A stretch of DNA of 50,953 nt from UBA993 sp964436815 (lineage in GTDB: Bacteria > Bacillota > Dethiobacteria > DTU022): positions 1-50,953 of the forward strand of contig CAYTER010000011.1 in the NCBI GenBank assembly GCA_964436815.1. Direction: 5' to 3'. The notes under the pieces are model-generated. The model was not told the origin of the DNA and made no database searches. It saw nothing but the letters and a program-made list of their open reading frames with translations. The translations under genes and the position numbers were made by a program. This document shows positions 41,912-50,921 of this stretch, in pieces. The stretch's first letter is position 1. The number at the start of each line of letters is the position of its first letter.

Positions 41912-44254
41912 TTGGCCCGAAAAAAAAATTCAAGAAAAAGAAAAAATAAGCTAAGCCGGGAAATGAAGGCACAAATTAAAGGCCTGTTGTTACTGGCATT
42001 CTCGCTTTTTTCTGCTTTCGGCCTCTTGCAGACAGGACAATCCGGTGGCGTGGGACAATTCATCAGTCTTCTATTGAGGTCGATAGCCGGCAATGCCGCA
42101 ATAATTGTGCCTTTGACTCTTGCTGCCTTAGCTGTAAATTTCCTGCTTTCGGGCAGCAAACTTCAACCGGGGAACCGCCTGGCAGGTTTCTTAATGGCGG
42201 CTTTGATGGTGATGGGCTGGTTTCATCTACAGTACTTGTCTCCCCGGTTGCCTTTTAATTCAGCAGCTGTGCTTTTTCAAACCAGTATTAATGAAGGTCT
42301 TGCCGGGAATGGCGGAGGAATGATCGGTTCACTGATTTTTGCTTCCCTGATATACCTTTTTGGAAAAACCGGCAGCCTGATTATCGGTGGGGCAATTTTC
42401 ACCGTTGCCATACTGCTGTTGCTTAATTTGTCACTAAAAAATATTTTTAAAAATATGCTTCTTGTTGTTAATCATATTAAGTATGCAATAAAGAGTGTTT
42501 TTAACTATTTAGTAAAATCTTTAGTCTTATTTTGGGGCGGTATGAAGAGAATAACAATGAAACAGCCGGTAAAAATTGAATTGAAAGATGAAAATCAGGC
42601 AGAAATGAACCTGGCTCAAGCTCTGCCGGAACAGGAAAGTTCTTTAAGAAACAATACGAGCAGTATGACTTATCTTAAGCCGGCAGATAAATCAGAAGGC
42701 CAAGAAAGAACATCAGCCTATGATTACCAGCCTCGTTTGGTTTATCCTGATCTGCGAAGTACGGAAACCGGTAAAGCTGTTGCTGAACCAGGTAATCAAT
42801 TTCATAAATCGGCTGATTATCAGTTGCCGCACATCGATTTGTTAACTGTCCCCGGTGACAACGACTTGCATCAGCAGCAAAAAAACAGCAAAGACAGGGC
42901 AAAACTACTGGAGAGCACTCTGCTGAGTTTCGGGGTGAAAGCTCGAGTTGTTCATGTTCAGACCGGCCCGACAGTAACCAGATTTGAAGTTCAGCCTGAA
43001 GCCGGTGTGAAAGTAAGTAAATTTGTTAGTCTGGCAGACGATCTGGCCTTAAATCTCGCTGCTCCATTAGTCAGAATTGAAGCACCGATTCCGGGTAAAG
43101 CAGCATTAGGCATAGAAGTGCCAAACAACAGCATATCGTTGGTTCATTTGCGCGAAGTGATGGAAGATCCGGGTTTTGAAAAGAGCATCTCGCCTTTAAC
43201 TGTTGGACTTGGAAAAGATATAACCGGTATACCGGTTATTGCTGATTTGACTAAAATGCCCCACCTGTTAATTGCCGGTGCAACGGGAGCAGGTAAGAGT
43301 GTCTGTCTGAATACCATTATTACCAGTATCCTCTACAAGGCCGGACCGGAACAGGTTAGATTTATGATGATCGACCCCAAAGTGGTTGAACTGAGTGTCT
43401 ATAACGGTATTCCCCAGCTACTGATGCCTGTCCTCACCGATCCTCGTAAGGCTGCGTTAGCCTTAAGAAATATGGTCAGGGAAATGGGAAGGCGTTACGA
43501 TCTATTTGCCAGATACGGAATAAGGGATATCAGCGCTTATAACGAGCTGGTGGAACAGGAAGAACAGGCTCTTGAAAAATTGGCTTACATTGTTGTCGTT
43601 ATAGATGAGTTAGCCGATCTGATGTTGGTTTCCCCGGGAGAAGTCGAAGATTCGATTGCCAGATTGGCCCAAATGTCAAGAGCTGCCGGTATACATCTGC
43701 TTGTTGCTACCCAAAGACCTTCTGTTGACGTATTGACCGGTATTATCAAAGCAAATATCACTTCCAGGATTGCCTTTACTGTATCTTCGCAATTTGATTC
43801 CCGCACAATACTTGATATGGCCGGAGCTGAAAAATTGCTGGGTCGCGGTGATATGCTGTTTTACCCGGTTGGAGCAGTTAAGCCCTTTAGGGTTCAGGGT
43901 GCTTACGTCAGTGAAATTGAAGTAAAAAAGGTAACAGACTTTATTCGTGAACAGGGTCTGATTGAGAATATTGAAACCCGGGCTTTTCTTGAAGAAACTG
44001 AGGAAGATGAGCATGAAACAGCAGATAAGCTCTTTCCGGAAGCAGTCGATCTGGTTGTAAGAACCGGACAGGCTTCAATTTCATTGCTCCAGAGAAGGTT
44101 TAGAATTGGCTATACGCGAGCGGCCCGGTTAATTGATGACCTGGAACGAAAAGGTATAGTTGGCCCCTTCGAAGGCAGCAAACCACGCGAAGTTCTGGTT
44201 ACGGAAGATGAAGTATCCAGGATTTGTGAAGAGTTCATTAATAAAGATCTATAA
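41912..44254 (+). CDS. ftsK: FtsK/SpoIIIE-type DNA translocase
   Basis: This 780-residue membrane-anchored hexameric motor pumps chromosomal DNA at the division septum or into the spore. The N-terminal basic stretch is followed by about four hydrophobic segments (to about residue 190), a variable linker, then the motor with Walker A GATGAGKS at about 456-463, Walker B VVIDELADLM, and the C-terminal winged-helix gamma domain LVVRTGQASISLLQRRFRIGYTRAARLIDDLE that reads polar DNA motifs. TTG 41912 is chosen: it has GGTGG upstream, whereas ATG 41879 would lie at the predicted transcript start. It is possibly SOS-controlled. Confidence 0.94.
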   Translation: MARKKNSRKRKNKLSREMKAQIKGLLLLAFSLFSAFGLLQTGQSGGVGQFISLLLRSIAGNAAIIVPLTLAALAVNFLLSGSKLQPGNRLAGFLMAALMVMGWFHLQYLSPRLPFNSAAVLFQTSINEGLAGNGGGMIGSLIFASLIYLFGKTGSLIIGGAIFTVAILLLLNLSLKNIFKNMLLVVNHIKYAIKSVFNYLVKSLVLFWGGMKRITMKQPVKIELKDENQAEMNLAQALPEQESSLRNNTSSMTYLKPADKSEGQERTSAYDYQPRLVYPDLRSTETGKAVAEPGNQFHKSADYQLPHIDLLTVPGDNDLHQQQKNSKDRAKLLESTLLSFGVKARVVHVQTGPTVTRFEVQPEAGVKVSKFVSLADDLALNLAAPLVRIEAPIPGKAALGIEVPNNSISLVHLREVMEDPGFEKSISPLTVGLGKDITGIPVIADLTKMPHLLIAGATGAGKSVCLNTIITSILYKAGPEQVRFMMIDPKVVELSVYNGIPQLLMPVLTDPRKAALALRNMVREMGRRYDLFARYGIRDISAYNELVEQEEQALEKLAYIVVVIDELADLMLVSPGEVEDSIARLAQMSRAAGIHLLVATQRPSVDVLTGIIKANITSRIAFTVSSQFDSRTILDMAGAEKLLGRGDMLFYPVGAVKPFRVQGAYVSEIEVKKVTDFIREQGLIENIETRAFLEETEEDEHETADKLFPEAVDLVVRTGQASISLLQRRFRIGYTRAARLIDDLERKGIVGPFEGSKPREVLVTEDEVSRICEEFINKDL

Positions 44255-44272
44255 CTCAGAGGAGCTTTTTGA

Positions 44273-45688
44273 TTGGATAATCAAATTGACTTTAGGGGTT
44301 GCGCCTTTAAACATCAACCATTTTCAGGCTTAAAAATGGCATCAGTTTCACTTGGTTGCAACAAAAACAGAATTGATACTGAAAAAATACTTGGCTGCCT
44401 GTCCGGGTTAGGAATATCCCTGACCGATGATTACCAGGCAGCTGATTTAATAATGGTCAATACCTGCGGCTTTATCGAAAGTGCCCAGGAAGAATCGATT
44501 AATACTCTTTTAGAGATGGCAGCTGTGAAGAAAAATCAAAAACCGGTTCTCTTTGCTGCCGGTTGCCTGGTTGAAAAAATCGGTACCGGAATCATTAATA
44601 TAATACCGGAAATAGACGGCGCAATCGGTGTGCACAGTTATCAGCACCTTGAGCAATTTATAGCAATGCTCCTGAAAAAATATAGAGTATCAATAAAAAG
44701 AAATGCGGGTGAAGTTAATGTTCTCTCGTCAAAACGGATTCTCAGCACATCAGTTCATTCAGTTAATATTAAAATAGCCGAAGGATGCAACAACCGCTGT
44801 GGATACTGTTTAATCCCAAAAATCAGGGGCAATTACCGCAGCCGCAATCCGCAGGATATTATCAGCGAAATCGAATACTTTTTAGATAGTGGAGCCCGTG
44901 AGATATCGCTCATCGCACAGGATACAACAGCTTACGGTTCGGATAATCCTAATTTTCCGGATTTTGCCGGTTTAATCAGCAAAATTTTAGCGATTAAAAA
45001 GTTTTTCTGGTTGCGTTTGATGTACACTTACCCATCTCGTATTACTGATGATTTAATCCGGTTGATTGCCGAAGATTCAAGAATTTGCAACTACCTTGAT
45101 CTACCGGTTCAGCATGCCAGCAGTAAAGTTTTAGCTAAGATGGGCCGTCATTATGATCATAAAGATCTTGAAATACTGCTTATCAAACTGCAAAAAGAAC
45201 TGCCGGGAATAAGTTTGCGCACCACATGTATGGTTGGTTACCCTGGTGAAGGGACAAGAGAGTTTCAGGAACTGCTTGCTTTTATCAAGCAGTATAAATT
45301 TGAACACCTTGGCTCGTTTATCTACTCCAGACAGCCGGAAACCATTGCCGGTCAACTTACTCCCACTACGGCGCCGAGAGTAGTCCGCCAAAGGCAACAC
45401 AGGCTGATGCTCCTGCAGCAAAGAATCAGCTATCAAAGAAATCTTAACAGGATCGGAACGAAAGAGATTGTTTTGATCGATCGTCAGCTTAGTTCAACTG
45501 GTAATTGGTATTTCGGGAGAACGAGATCAGAAGCTCCCGAAGTTGATGGTGGAGTGTACATTTTTTCGAAAACTCCTTTGCAGGCCGGAAATTTTGTTAC
45601 TGCCAGGATAGTTTCTGCGAAACCGTATAATCTGATCGCTCTAAAACTGCAAACCATCGATCAACTAACTGAAGATGAGGTGACTTAA
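44273..45688 (+). CDS. rimO: Ribosomal protein S12 methylthiotransferase RimO
   Basis: This 471-residue radical-SAM enzyme methylthiolates the conserved aspartate of ribosomal protein S12. The N-terminal MTTase domain has three cysteines (LGCNKNRIDTE, NTCGFIESAQEES, AAGCLVEK). The radical-SAM motif is C172-X3-C176-X2-C179, and a C-terminal TRAM domain ends the protein. There are about 20 extra residues before the usual start. It lies 18 bases after ftsK, and the cinA ribosome site lies within its last codons. The phosphatidylglycerophosphate synthase gene pgsA that often follows is absent. Confidence 0.93.
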   Translation: MDNQIDFRGCAFKHQPFSGLKMASVSLGCNKNRIDTEKILGCLSGLGISLTDDYQAADLIMVNTCGFIESAQEESINTLLEMAAVKKNQKPVLFAAGCLVEKIGTGIINIIPEIDGAIGVHSYQHLEQFIAMLLKKYRVSIKRNAGEVNVLSSKRILSTSVHSVNIKIAEGCNNRCGYCLIPKIRGNYRSRNPQDIISEIEYFLDSGAREISLIAQDTTAYGSDNPNFPDFAGLISKILAIKKFFWLRLMYTYPSRITDDLIRLIAEDSRICNYLDLPVQHASSKVLAKMGRHYDHKDLEILLIKLQKELPGISLRTTCMVGYPGEGTREFQELLAFIKQYKFEHLGSFIYSRQPETIAGQLTPTTAPRVVRQRQHRLMLLQQRISYQRNLNRIGTKEIVLIDRQLSSTGNWYFGRTRSEAPEVDGGVYIFSKTPLQAGNFVTARIVSAKPYNLIALKLQTIDQLTEDEVT

Positions 45689-45689
45689 G

Positions 45690-46922
45690 CTGATTGCGGA
45701 CTTGATCTGTGTAGGTAACGAATTGTTAACCGGTTTAATCGAAAACAGTAACAGCGGGTTTCTGGCCAGAAGACTCTGGTCTGTCGGTATTCCTGTTCGT
45801 GAAGTATCTGTTGTTGCGGATGACGAAAAAGCTATTCGCGAAAACCTGTCAAAGTCACTTGAAAAAAGTGACCTGGTTATTATTACCGGAGGTCTCGGCC
45901 CTACCGATGATGATTTGACCCGTGAAGCTGTCGCTTCTTTTCTGAAACGGGAAATGTTTCCAAATCAGGTATGGCTGGAACGGATGGAAAGTTTTTTTGC
46001 CGCTCGTGGAATTACTATGCCCCAGAACAACCGCAAGCAGGCCATGGTAATCGAAGACAGTATTATCCTGGATAACGATCGGGGGACGGCACCCGGAGCC
46101 TTGATAAAAGAGATGAATAAAATTATAGTTATTTTACCGGGACCACCGCATGAAATGCAGCAAATGTTTGACTATAAGGCGCTACCTTTAATCAATGAAT
46201 GCAATTCTGGAATAATTAATCTTGTTAAAACCTTAAAATGTATCGGTATCGGTGAATCATTGCTTGAGGAAAAGATTAAATCACTTGGCGAATGGAAAAC
46301 TGCCCCCATTTCCTACGTTGCCCGCGGTTTGGAGGTAGACCTGCAAATAAAAGGTCGTGGAGACAGCAATACAGCATTGGCAGAGATTATGAAAGCAGAA
46401 CAACTAATCCGTCAGTTATTGGGCGATGCTGTTTTCGGCACTGGTGATGATACACTGACAGAAGTAGTAGCTGAGCTGCTGCTTCGAAAGCATAAAACTC
46501 TGGCAGTCGCTGAATCATGCAGCGGTGGAATGCTCTCGGATTTGATTACCGATATACCCGGGAGCTCTGAATATTACAAAGGTGGTATAACGGCTTATTC
46601 TCTTCTGGCAAAAGAGGAGATTCTCGGTTTGCCGGCTGAACTGCTTCAAAAAGAAGGCGCTGTCAGTGATGTTATTGCCGTTGAGATGGCCAAATCAGTA
46701 AGAAAATTACTAGACAGCGACTTCGGAATAGGGATCACCGGACTGGCTGGACCGGATAGTGATGAAAGCAGAAAACCTGTTGGACTGGTCTTCATTGCAG
46801 TTGCGGACCAGCAAGAAAACCGCTGCACTCAATACACTTTCGGAGGAGGGCGCAGGGCTGTTAAGGAACGATCTGCTCAGCTTGCGCTTAATCTAATAAG
46901 GTTGATGCTGCTTAATAGTTAA
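45690..46922 (+). CDS. cinA: CinA family protein (competence/damage-inducible, nicotinamide-nucleotide amidase domain)
   Basis: This 410-residue protein has an N-terminal MoCF-like domain (TGGLGPTDDDLTREAV, PGPPHEMQ) and a C-terminal CinA domain with AESCSGGMLSDLITD and GITGLAGP that in characterised members deamidates NMN. The start is most likely CTG 45690: the site GAGGTG ends seven bases upstream, and the resulting N-terminus LIADLICVGNELL aligns with the family's MKAEIISVGTELL. TTG 45702 would be 19 bases from that site and remove the first strand. It overlaps the rimO end in its ribosome site and precedes thpR and recA. Confidence 0.93.
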   Translation: MIADLICVGNELLTGLIENSNSGFLARRLWSVGIPVREVSVVADDEKAIRENLSKSLEKSDLVIITGGLGPTDDDLTREAVASFLKREMFPNQVWLERMESFFAARGITMPQNNRKQAMVIEDSIILDNDRGTAPGALIKEMNKIIVILPGPPHEMQQMFDYKALPLINECNSGIINLVKTLKCIGIGESLLEEKIKSLGEWKTAPISYVARGLEVDLQIKGRGDSNTALAEIMKAEQLIRQLLGDAVFGTGDDTLTEVVAELLLRKHKTLAVAESCSGGMLSDLITDIPGSSEYYKGGITAYSLLAKEEILGLPAELLQKEGAVSDVIAVEMAKSVRKLLDSDFGIGITGLAGPDSDESRKPVGLVFIAVADQQENRCTQYTFGGGRRAVKERSAQLALNLIRLMLLNS

Positions 46923-46950
46923 TTTTTCAAAGAAGGCTGGTAACAACAAG

Positions 46951-47529
46951 ATGAGATTATTTATAGCCTGCGATCTTTCGCATCGGCAAAGACATGAGAT
47001 GGAAGTTCTTCAACGACAATTGGCCGGTTATCTATCCGGTGTGCGCTGGGTTAAACCGCAGGGAATGCACCTGACCCTTTTCTTCCTCGGAGAAATAGCC
47101 GGGGATCTACTCAGTAGTATATCAAGTTCAATTCATAACGCACTTCACGAAGAAAGTGTCTTTAATCTGAAATTGTCGGGGTGTGGTGTCTTCCCTGATG
47201 CATCACGAGCAAGGGTTATCTGGGTCGGTGTCAGAGAAGGGGAAGAAGAGCTGAAACGTTTGAAAAGCAAAATAGATCTCAACCTTTCTGGGTTAGGATT
47301 TGAGCCGGAAAAACGACGTTACCAACCCCATCTAACCCTGGGTAGAATACGATACCCGCTTCAAAGGGAACTGGTCGAACATTTTTTATCGGAACATGAA
47401 TCTTTTCAGTCTTCGTCCTCAACAGTCAGTGAATTGATTCTTTATGAAAGCAGGTTATATAGCCATGGCGCTGATTATCATCCTCTTGTAACATTTAAAC
47501 TGAAAAATGGAGAATCAGGAATTCAATAA
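46951..47529 (+). CDS. thpR: RNA 2',3'-cyclic phosphodiesterase ThpR (LigT)
   Basis: This 192-residue 2H-phosphoesterase opens 2',3'-cyclic phosphates. Both catalytic HxT/SxL motifs are present: HLTLFF at H40-T42 and HLTLGR at H127-T129. Length is normal. Located between cinA and recA, a place also seen in other clostridia. Physiological substrate is uncertain. Confidence 0.93.
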   Translation: MRLFIACDLSHRQRHEMEVLQRQLAGYLSGVRWVKPQGMHLTLFFLGEIAGDLLSSISSSIHNALHEESVFNLKLSGCGVFPDASRARVIWVGVREGEEELKRLKSKIDLNLSGLGFEPEKRRYQPHLTLGRIRYPLQRELVEHFLSEHESFQSSSSTVSELILYESRLYSHGADYHPLVTFKLKNGESGIQ

Positions 47530-47592
47530 TCAGCAGGAAATAAACTATTAAAACAGAAATAGGCGTTGAATAACACAGAGGAGGACAGTTCA

Positions 47593-48621
47593 TTGGAAAA
47601 AGAAAAAGCTTTGGAGGTTGCACTTTTACAGATTGAAAAACAATTTGGCAAAGGTTCGGTAATGAAACTGGGCCAGGACGTCAAATACGAGATTGCCAGC
47701 ATTCCAACCGGCAGCCTAACCCTGGATGCTGCTCTTGGTATTGGTGGAGTTCCACGCGGCCGGGTCATTGAAATATTTGGGCCTGAATCATCAGGGAAAA
47801 CGACAGTTGGGCTGCACATCATTGCAGAAGCACAAAAAAAAGGCGGCTACGCCGCATTTATCGATGCGGAACACGCGCTGGATCCGCAGTATGCAACAAA
47901 CCTCGGTGTAAACCTGGATGAACTATTGGTATCTCAGCCCGATACAGGTGAGCAGGCGCTGGAAATAGCCGAAGCCTTAGTGCGAAGCGGTGCAATTGAT
48001 GTTTTGGTTATTGATTCTGTAGCGGCTTTGGTTCCACGGGCAGAAATTGAAGGGGAAATGGGCGACTCTCATGTCGGGTTACAGGCCAGATTAATGTCAC
48101 AGGCCTTAAGGAAACTATCAGGTGTGATCAGCAAATCCAGAACCTGTGCCATTTTCATCAACCAAATCCGGGAAAAAGTCGGAGTAATGTTTGGCAACCC
48201 CGAAGTAACTCCAGGAGGACGGGCCTTGAAATTTTATTCTTCGATCAGGTTGGATGTAAGAAGAATTGAATCTTTAAAACTCGGTTCTGATCAGATAATC
48301 GGCAACCGGACCAGGGTCAAAGTAGTGAAAAATAAAGTTGCTCCTCCTTTTAAAGTTGCAGAATTTGATATCCTGTATGGCACAGGAATCTCTGCGGAAG
48401 GTTCAATCATTGATATGGGATTGGAACATAAAGTTATCAATAAGAGCGGGGCCTGGTATTCTTATGGTGATGAAAGACTGGGGCAGGGACGGGAAAATGT
48501 CAGGGATTACCTGAAAGAAAATCCTGCGGTATGCGCAGAAATCGAATTGAAAATCAGGGAAACAGCAGGTTTACCTCTGCCCGGGGAGATTACAGAAATA
48601 GAGGAGAAGCTGGAAGATTAG
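47593..48621 (+). CDS. recA: Recombinase RecA
   Basis: This 342-residue DNA strand-exchange ATPase also activates LexA self-cleavage in the SOS response. Walker A GPESSGKT is at 63-70; LVIDSVAALVPRAEIEGEMGD (L1 region) and the L2 loop with GNPEVTPGGRALKFYSSIR are intact. TTG 47593 is chosen because GAGGAGG lies eight bases upstream; an earlier in-frame TTG 47566 would put that site inside the gene. No LexA box is seen in the 63-base gap before it; SOS control may come from the ftsK promoter upstream. Confidence 0.97.
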   Translation: MEKEKALEVALLQIEKQFGKGSVMKLGQDVKYEIASIPTGSLTLDAALGIGGVPRGRVIEIFGPESSGKTTVGLHIIAEAQKKGGYAAFIDAEHALDPQYATNLGVNLDELLVSQPDTGEQALEIAEALVRSGAIDVLVIDSVAALVPRAEIEGEMGDSHVGLQARLMSQALRKLSGVISKSRTCAIFINQIREKVGVMFGNPEVTPGGRALKFYSSIRLDVRRIESLKLGSDQIIGNRTRVKVVKNKVAPPFKVAEFDILYGTGISAEGSIIDMGLEHKVINKSGAWYSYGDERLGQGRENVRDYLKENPAVCAEIELKIRETAGLPLPGEITEIEEKLED

Positions 48622-48636
48622 CGGAGCTGTTATATT

Positions 48637-49107
48637 TTGGAATTAGATGGGGGAAAAAACAAAGCCAGAACGCTCTTACTACGGTATTTGGCCTATCGGG
48701 CCAGAACGAGTAAAGAAGCGTACACCTATCTGCAAAAAAAGGGATTTCCTGAACAGGTCATAAGCGAAACAATCAATGATTTACAGGATCTTGGTTATTT
48801 AAACGATCGAACTTTTACCCGTGATTTTATCGGCTACCGGAAAGGAAAGAGTTTTGGGCCGCGAAAAATCCGGTATGAACTATTAAATAAGGGGCTTGAA
48901 AAAAAAGAAGTTGATCATTTGCTTAAGTCGGATTTGGGGGAAGAGGAGGAGCTGCAAACAATCAAGGCTCTCTTGCTTAAAAGAATCCCGGAGGGTGGAC
49001 TTACCGATCAGCGTTGGCTTGCAAAACAGGCCGCATATTTGCAACGGCGGGGTTTCAGGGATCACTTGATCATTAAAGCGTTAAGGAACTATGGATTTGG
49101 TGAATAA
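48637..49107 (+). CDS. recX: Regulatory protein RecX
   Basis: This 156-residue three-helix-repeat protein modulates RecA filament activity. The RecX pattern is visible as ALRYLAYRARTSKEAYTYL-type repeats: YLAYRARTSKEAYTYLQKKG, YLNDRTFTRDFIGYR and a C-terminal YLQRRGFRDHLIIKALR. Slightly long among RecX proteins but within range. TTG start with GGAG ten bases upstream, 15 bases after recA. Confidence 0.93.
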   Translation: MELDGGKNKARTLLLRYLAYRARTSKEAYTYLQKKGFPEQVISETINDLQDLGYLNDRTFTRDFIGYRKGKSFGPRKIRYELLNKGLEKKEVDHLLKSDLGEEEELQTIKALLLKRIPEGGLTDQRWLAKQAAYLQRRGFRDHLIIKALRNYGFGE

Positions 49108-49143
49108 GGTTTATTTAACAGGGTTATCATTAGAATTGCTTTC

Positions 49144-49172
49144 TTGACATCATTTATGATAAAGGCTACAAT
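49144..49172 (+). promoter_or_regulatory. Strong sigma-A promoter upstream of rny (TTGACA-17-TACAAT)
   Basis: A perfect -35 TTGACA (49144-49149) and -10 TACAAT (49167-49172) are separated by 17 bases. The predicted start is about 49179. It is the best consensus promoter in the window. Confidence 0.8.
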
Positions 49173-49178
49173 TATAAA

Positions 49179-49352
49179 GGAATAGTATTTATTTTTATAT
49201 AGTTCAGCACATATCTGACACGAGAAAGCCCGGTATCGGTTGATATCGAGGATTGATCATAAAAAAAATAGCAAATTTGGATTAAGGTTGTAGTATACCT
49301 TTTTCCATTCTTTCTCTGTAAGCTGTGTTCTGAACACAGCTTATATTTTTTT
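49179..49352 (+). ncRNA. Candidate terminator-ended leader or small RNA upstream of rny
   Basis: The transcript from the 49144 promoter would run about 170 bases to the terminator just before the rny ribosome site. It contains a 7-bp hairpin CGGTATC-GGTT-GATATCG (about 49231-49248) and a second small stem AAGGT/ACCTT before the terminator. It resembles no riboswitch class I can recognise. It could be an attenuator for rny or an independent small RNA. Confidence 0.4.
49320..49352 (+). terminator. Intrinsic terminator 20 bases before the rny ribosome site
   Basis: AAGCTGTGTT (49320-49329) and AACACAGCTT (49333-49342) form a perfect 10-bp stem with loop CTG, followed by ATATTTTTTT. It could end the recA-recX transcript and/or act as an attenuator for rny. 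Confidence 0.85.
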
Positions 49353-49385
49353 AGAATTTAATCATATGAAATGGAGGTGAATTAT

Positions 49386-50921
49386 ATGCTGGAAAGTTTA
49401 CTGATGATTATTGCCGCGCTCCTGGTAGGATTTGGAGTAGGCTATTTTATCCGCAAAATGATTGCTGAAGCAAAAATATCTTCAGCAGAAACAGCTGCAA
49501 AAAAAATATTAGAAGAAGCTAATCACGAAGCAAACGCTTTAAAACGAGAAAAACAGCTAGAAGCTAAAGAAGAGGCGCATCGACTCCGGAACGAGCTGGA
49601 CCGTGAAACAAAAGAGCGGCGGGCTGAAATACAAAGGATGGAACGTCGTTTATTGCAGAAAGAAGAAAGCCTGGATCGGAAAACTTCCAATGTGGAAAGA
49701 AAAGAAGAGGAACTTAGAAGCAAGGAAGATGAAATCAGGTTATTTCAGGATAAGCTGGATCAACTTCACCAGCAGCAATTGACTGAGCTTGAAAGAGTAT
49801 CAGGGATGTCCTCCGATGAGGCAAAAGAGCTGCTTCTGAAACGGGTCAGGGAAGAGATTAACCACGAAATGCTGGTTATGGTTAAAGATATTGAAAGTCA
49901 GGCTAAAGCAGAGGGTGATAAGAAAGCTCGTGAAATCGTGACTTTGGCGATTCAACGCTGCGCAGCCGATCATGTATCGGAATCAACTGTTTCTGTCGTA
50001 TCGCTACCTAATGATGAGATGAAGGGCAGAATTATCGGCCGTGAAGGCCGGAATATCAGAGCCCTGGAAACCCTGACCGGGATTGATTTGATTATTGATG
50101 ATACTCCTGAAGCTGTGATTATATCAGGTTTTGATCCAATCCGGCGTGAAGTAGCGCGACTTGCTCTTGAGAAACTGGTAAGTGATGGTCGGATTCACCC
50201 GGCCAGGATCGAGGAAATTGTAGAAAAAACCCGCAAAGAAGTGGAAACTCAGATTAAAGAAGAGGGAGAGCGGGCTACATTCGAAGCCAGGGTCCACGGT
50301 ATACACCCGGAAATTGTTTTTCTCTTGGGTAAACTGCGCTATAGAACCAGTTATGGGCAGAATGTTTTACAACATTCAATTGAAGTTGCTCATCTGGCAG
50401 GCATTATGGCCGCGGAACTGGGTCTTGATGTTAATTTCGCCAAACGGGCAGGCCTCTTACACGATATAGGCAAGGCGATCGACCATGAAACAGAAGGTTC
50501 GCACGTTTTCATCGGGGCAGAAATTGCTAAAAAATACAAGGAATCTGATGCAGTAGTCAACGCTATTGCTGCTCACCATGGCGATACCGATTTTAATACG
50601 ATGGAAGCAGTCTTAATTCAGTCTGCTGATGCAATTTCCGCTGTTCGCCCCGGAGCCCGGCGCGAAACCCTGGAAGCATACATTAAGCGCCTGGAAAAAC
50701 TCGAAAATATCGCCGATTCATTTGAAGGGGTAGAAAAAGCCTACGCTATTCATGCCGGCCGGGAAATAAGAATTATGGTTAAACCGGATCGGATAGATGA
50801 CTACGCATCGATTCAAGTGGCCAGGGATATCGTTAAAAAAATTGAGAGTGAATTAGAATATCCTGGACAGATCAAAGTGACTGTAATACGTGAAACGAGA
50901 GCTGTGGATTATGCCAAGTAA
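49386..50921 (+). CDS. rny: Ribonuclease Y
   Basis: This 511-residue membrane-anchored endoribonuclease initiates mRNA decay. A single hydrophobic N-terminal segment (about residues 4-22) is followed by a long coiled coil (about 25-170), a KH domain with GREGRNIRALE at about 217-228, and an HD domain with the metal motif H359-D360 in LLHDIGKAID. ATG 49386 is chosen because GGAGGTGA lies five bases upstream; ATG 49371 contains that site. It lies behind its own promoter and a terminator. Confidence 0.96.
   Translation: MLESLLMIIAALLVGFGVGYFIRKMIAEAKISSAETAAKKILEEANHEANALKREKQLEAKEEAHRLRNELDRETKERRAEIQRMERRLLQKEESLDRKTSNVERKEEELRSKEDEIRLFQDKLDQLHQQQLTELERVSGMSSDEAKELLLKRVREEINHEMLVMVKDIESQAKAEGDKKAREIVTLAIQRCAADHVSESTVSVVSLPNDEMKGRIIGREGRNIRALETLTGIDLIIDDTPEAVIISGFDPIRREVARLALEKLVSDGRIHPARIEEIVEKTRKEVETQIKEEGERATFEARVHGIHPEIVFLLGKLRYRTSYGQNVLQHSIEVAHLAGIMAAELGLDVNFAKRAGLLHDIGKAIDHETEGSHVFIGAEIAKKYKESDAVVNAIAAHHGDTDFNTMEAVLIQSADAISAVRPGARRETLEAYIKRLEKLENIADSFEGVEKAYAIHAGREIRIMVKPDRIDDYASIQVARDIVKKIESELEYPGQIKVTVIRETRAVDYAK

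Noticed and set aside
47593..47595. Idea that recA has its own LexA box in the thpR-recA gap
   Set aside because: No GAAC-N4-GTTC-like sequence is present in 47530-47592.
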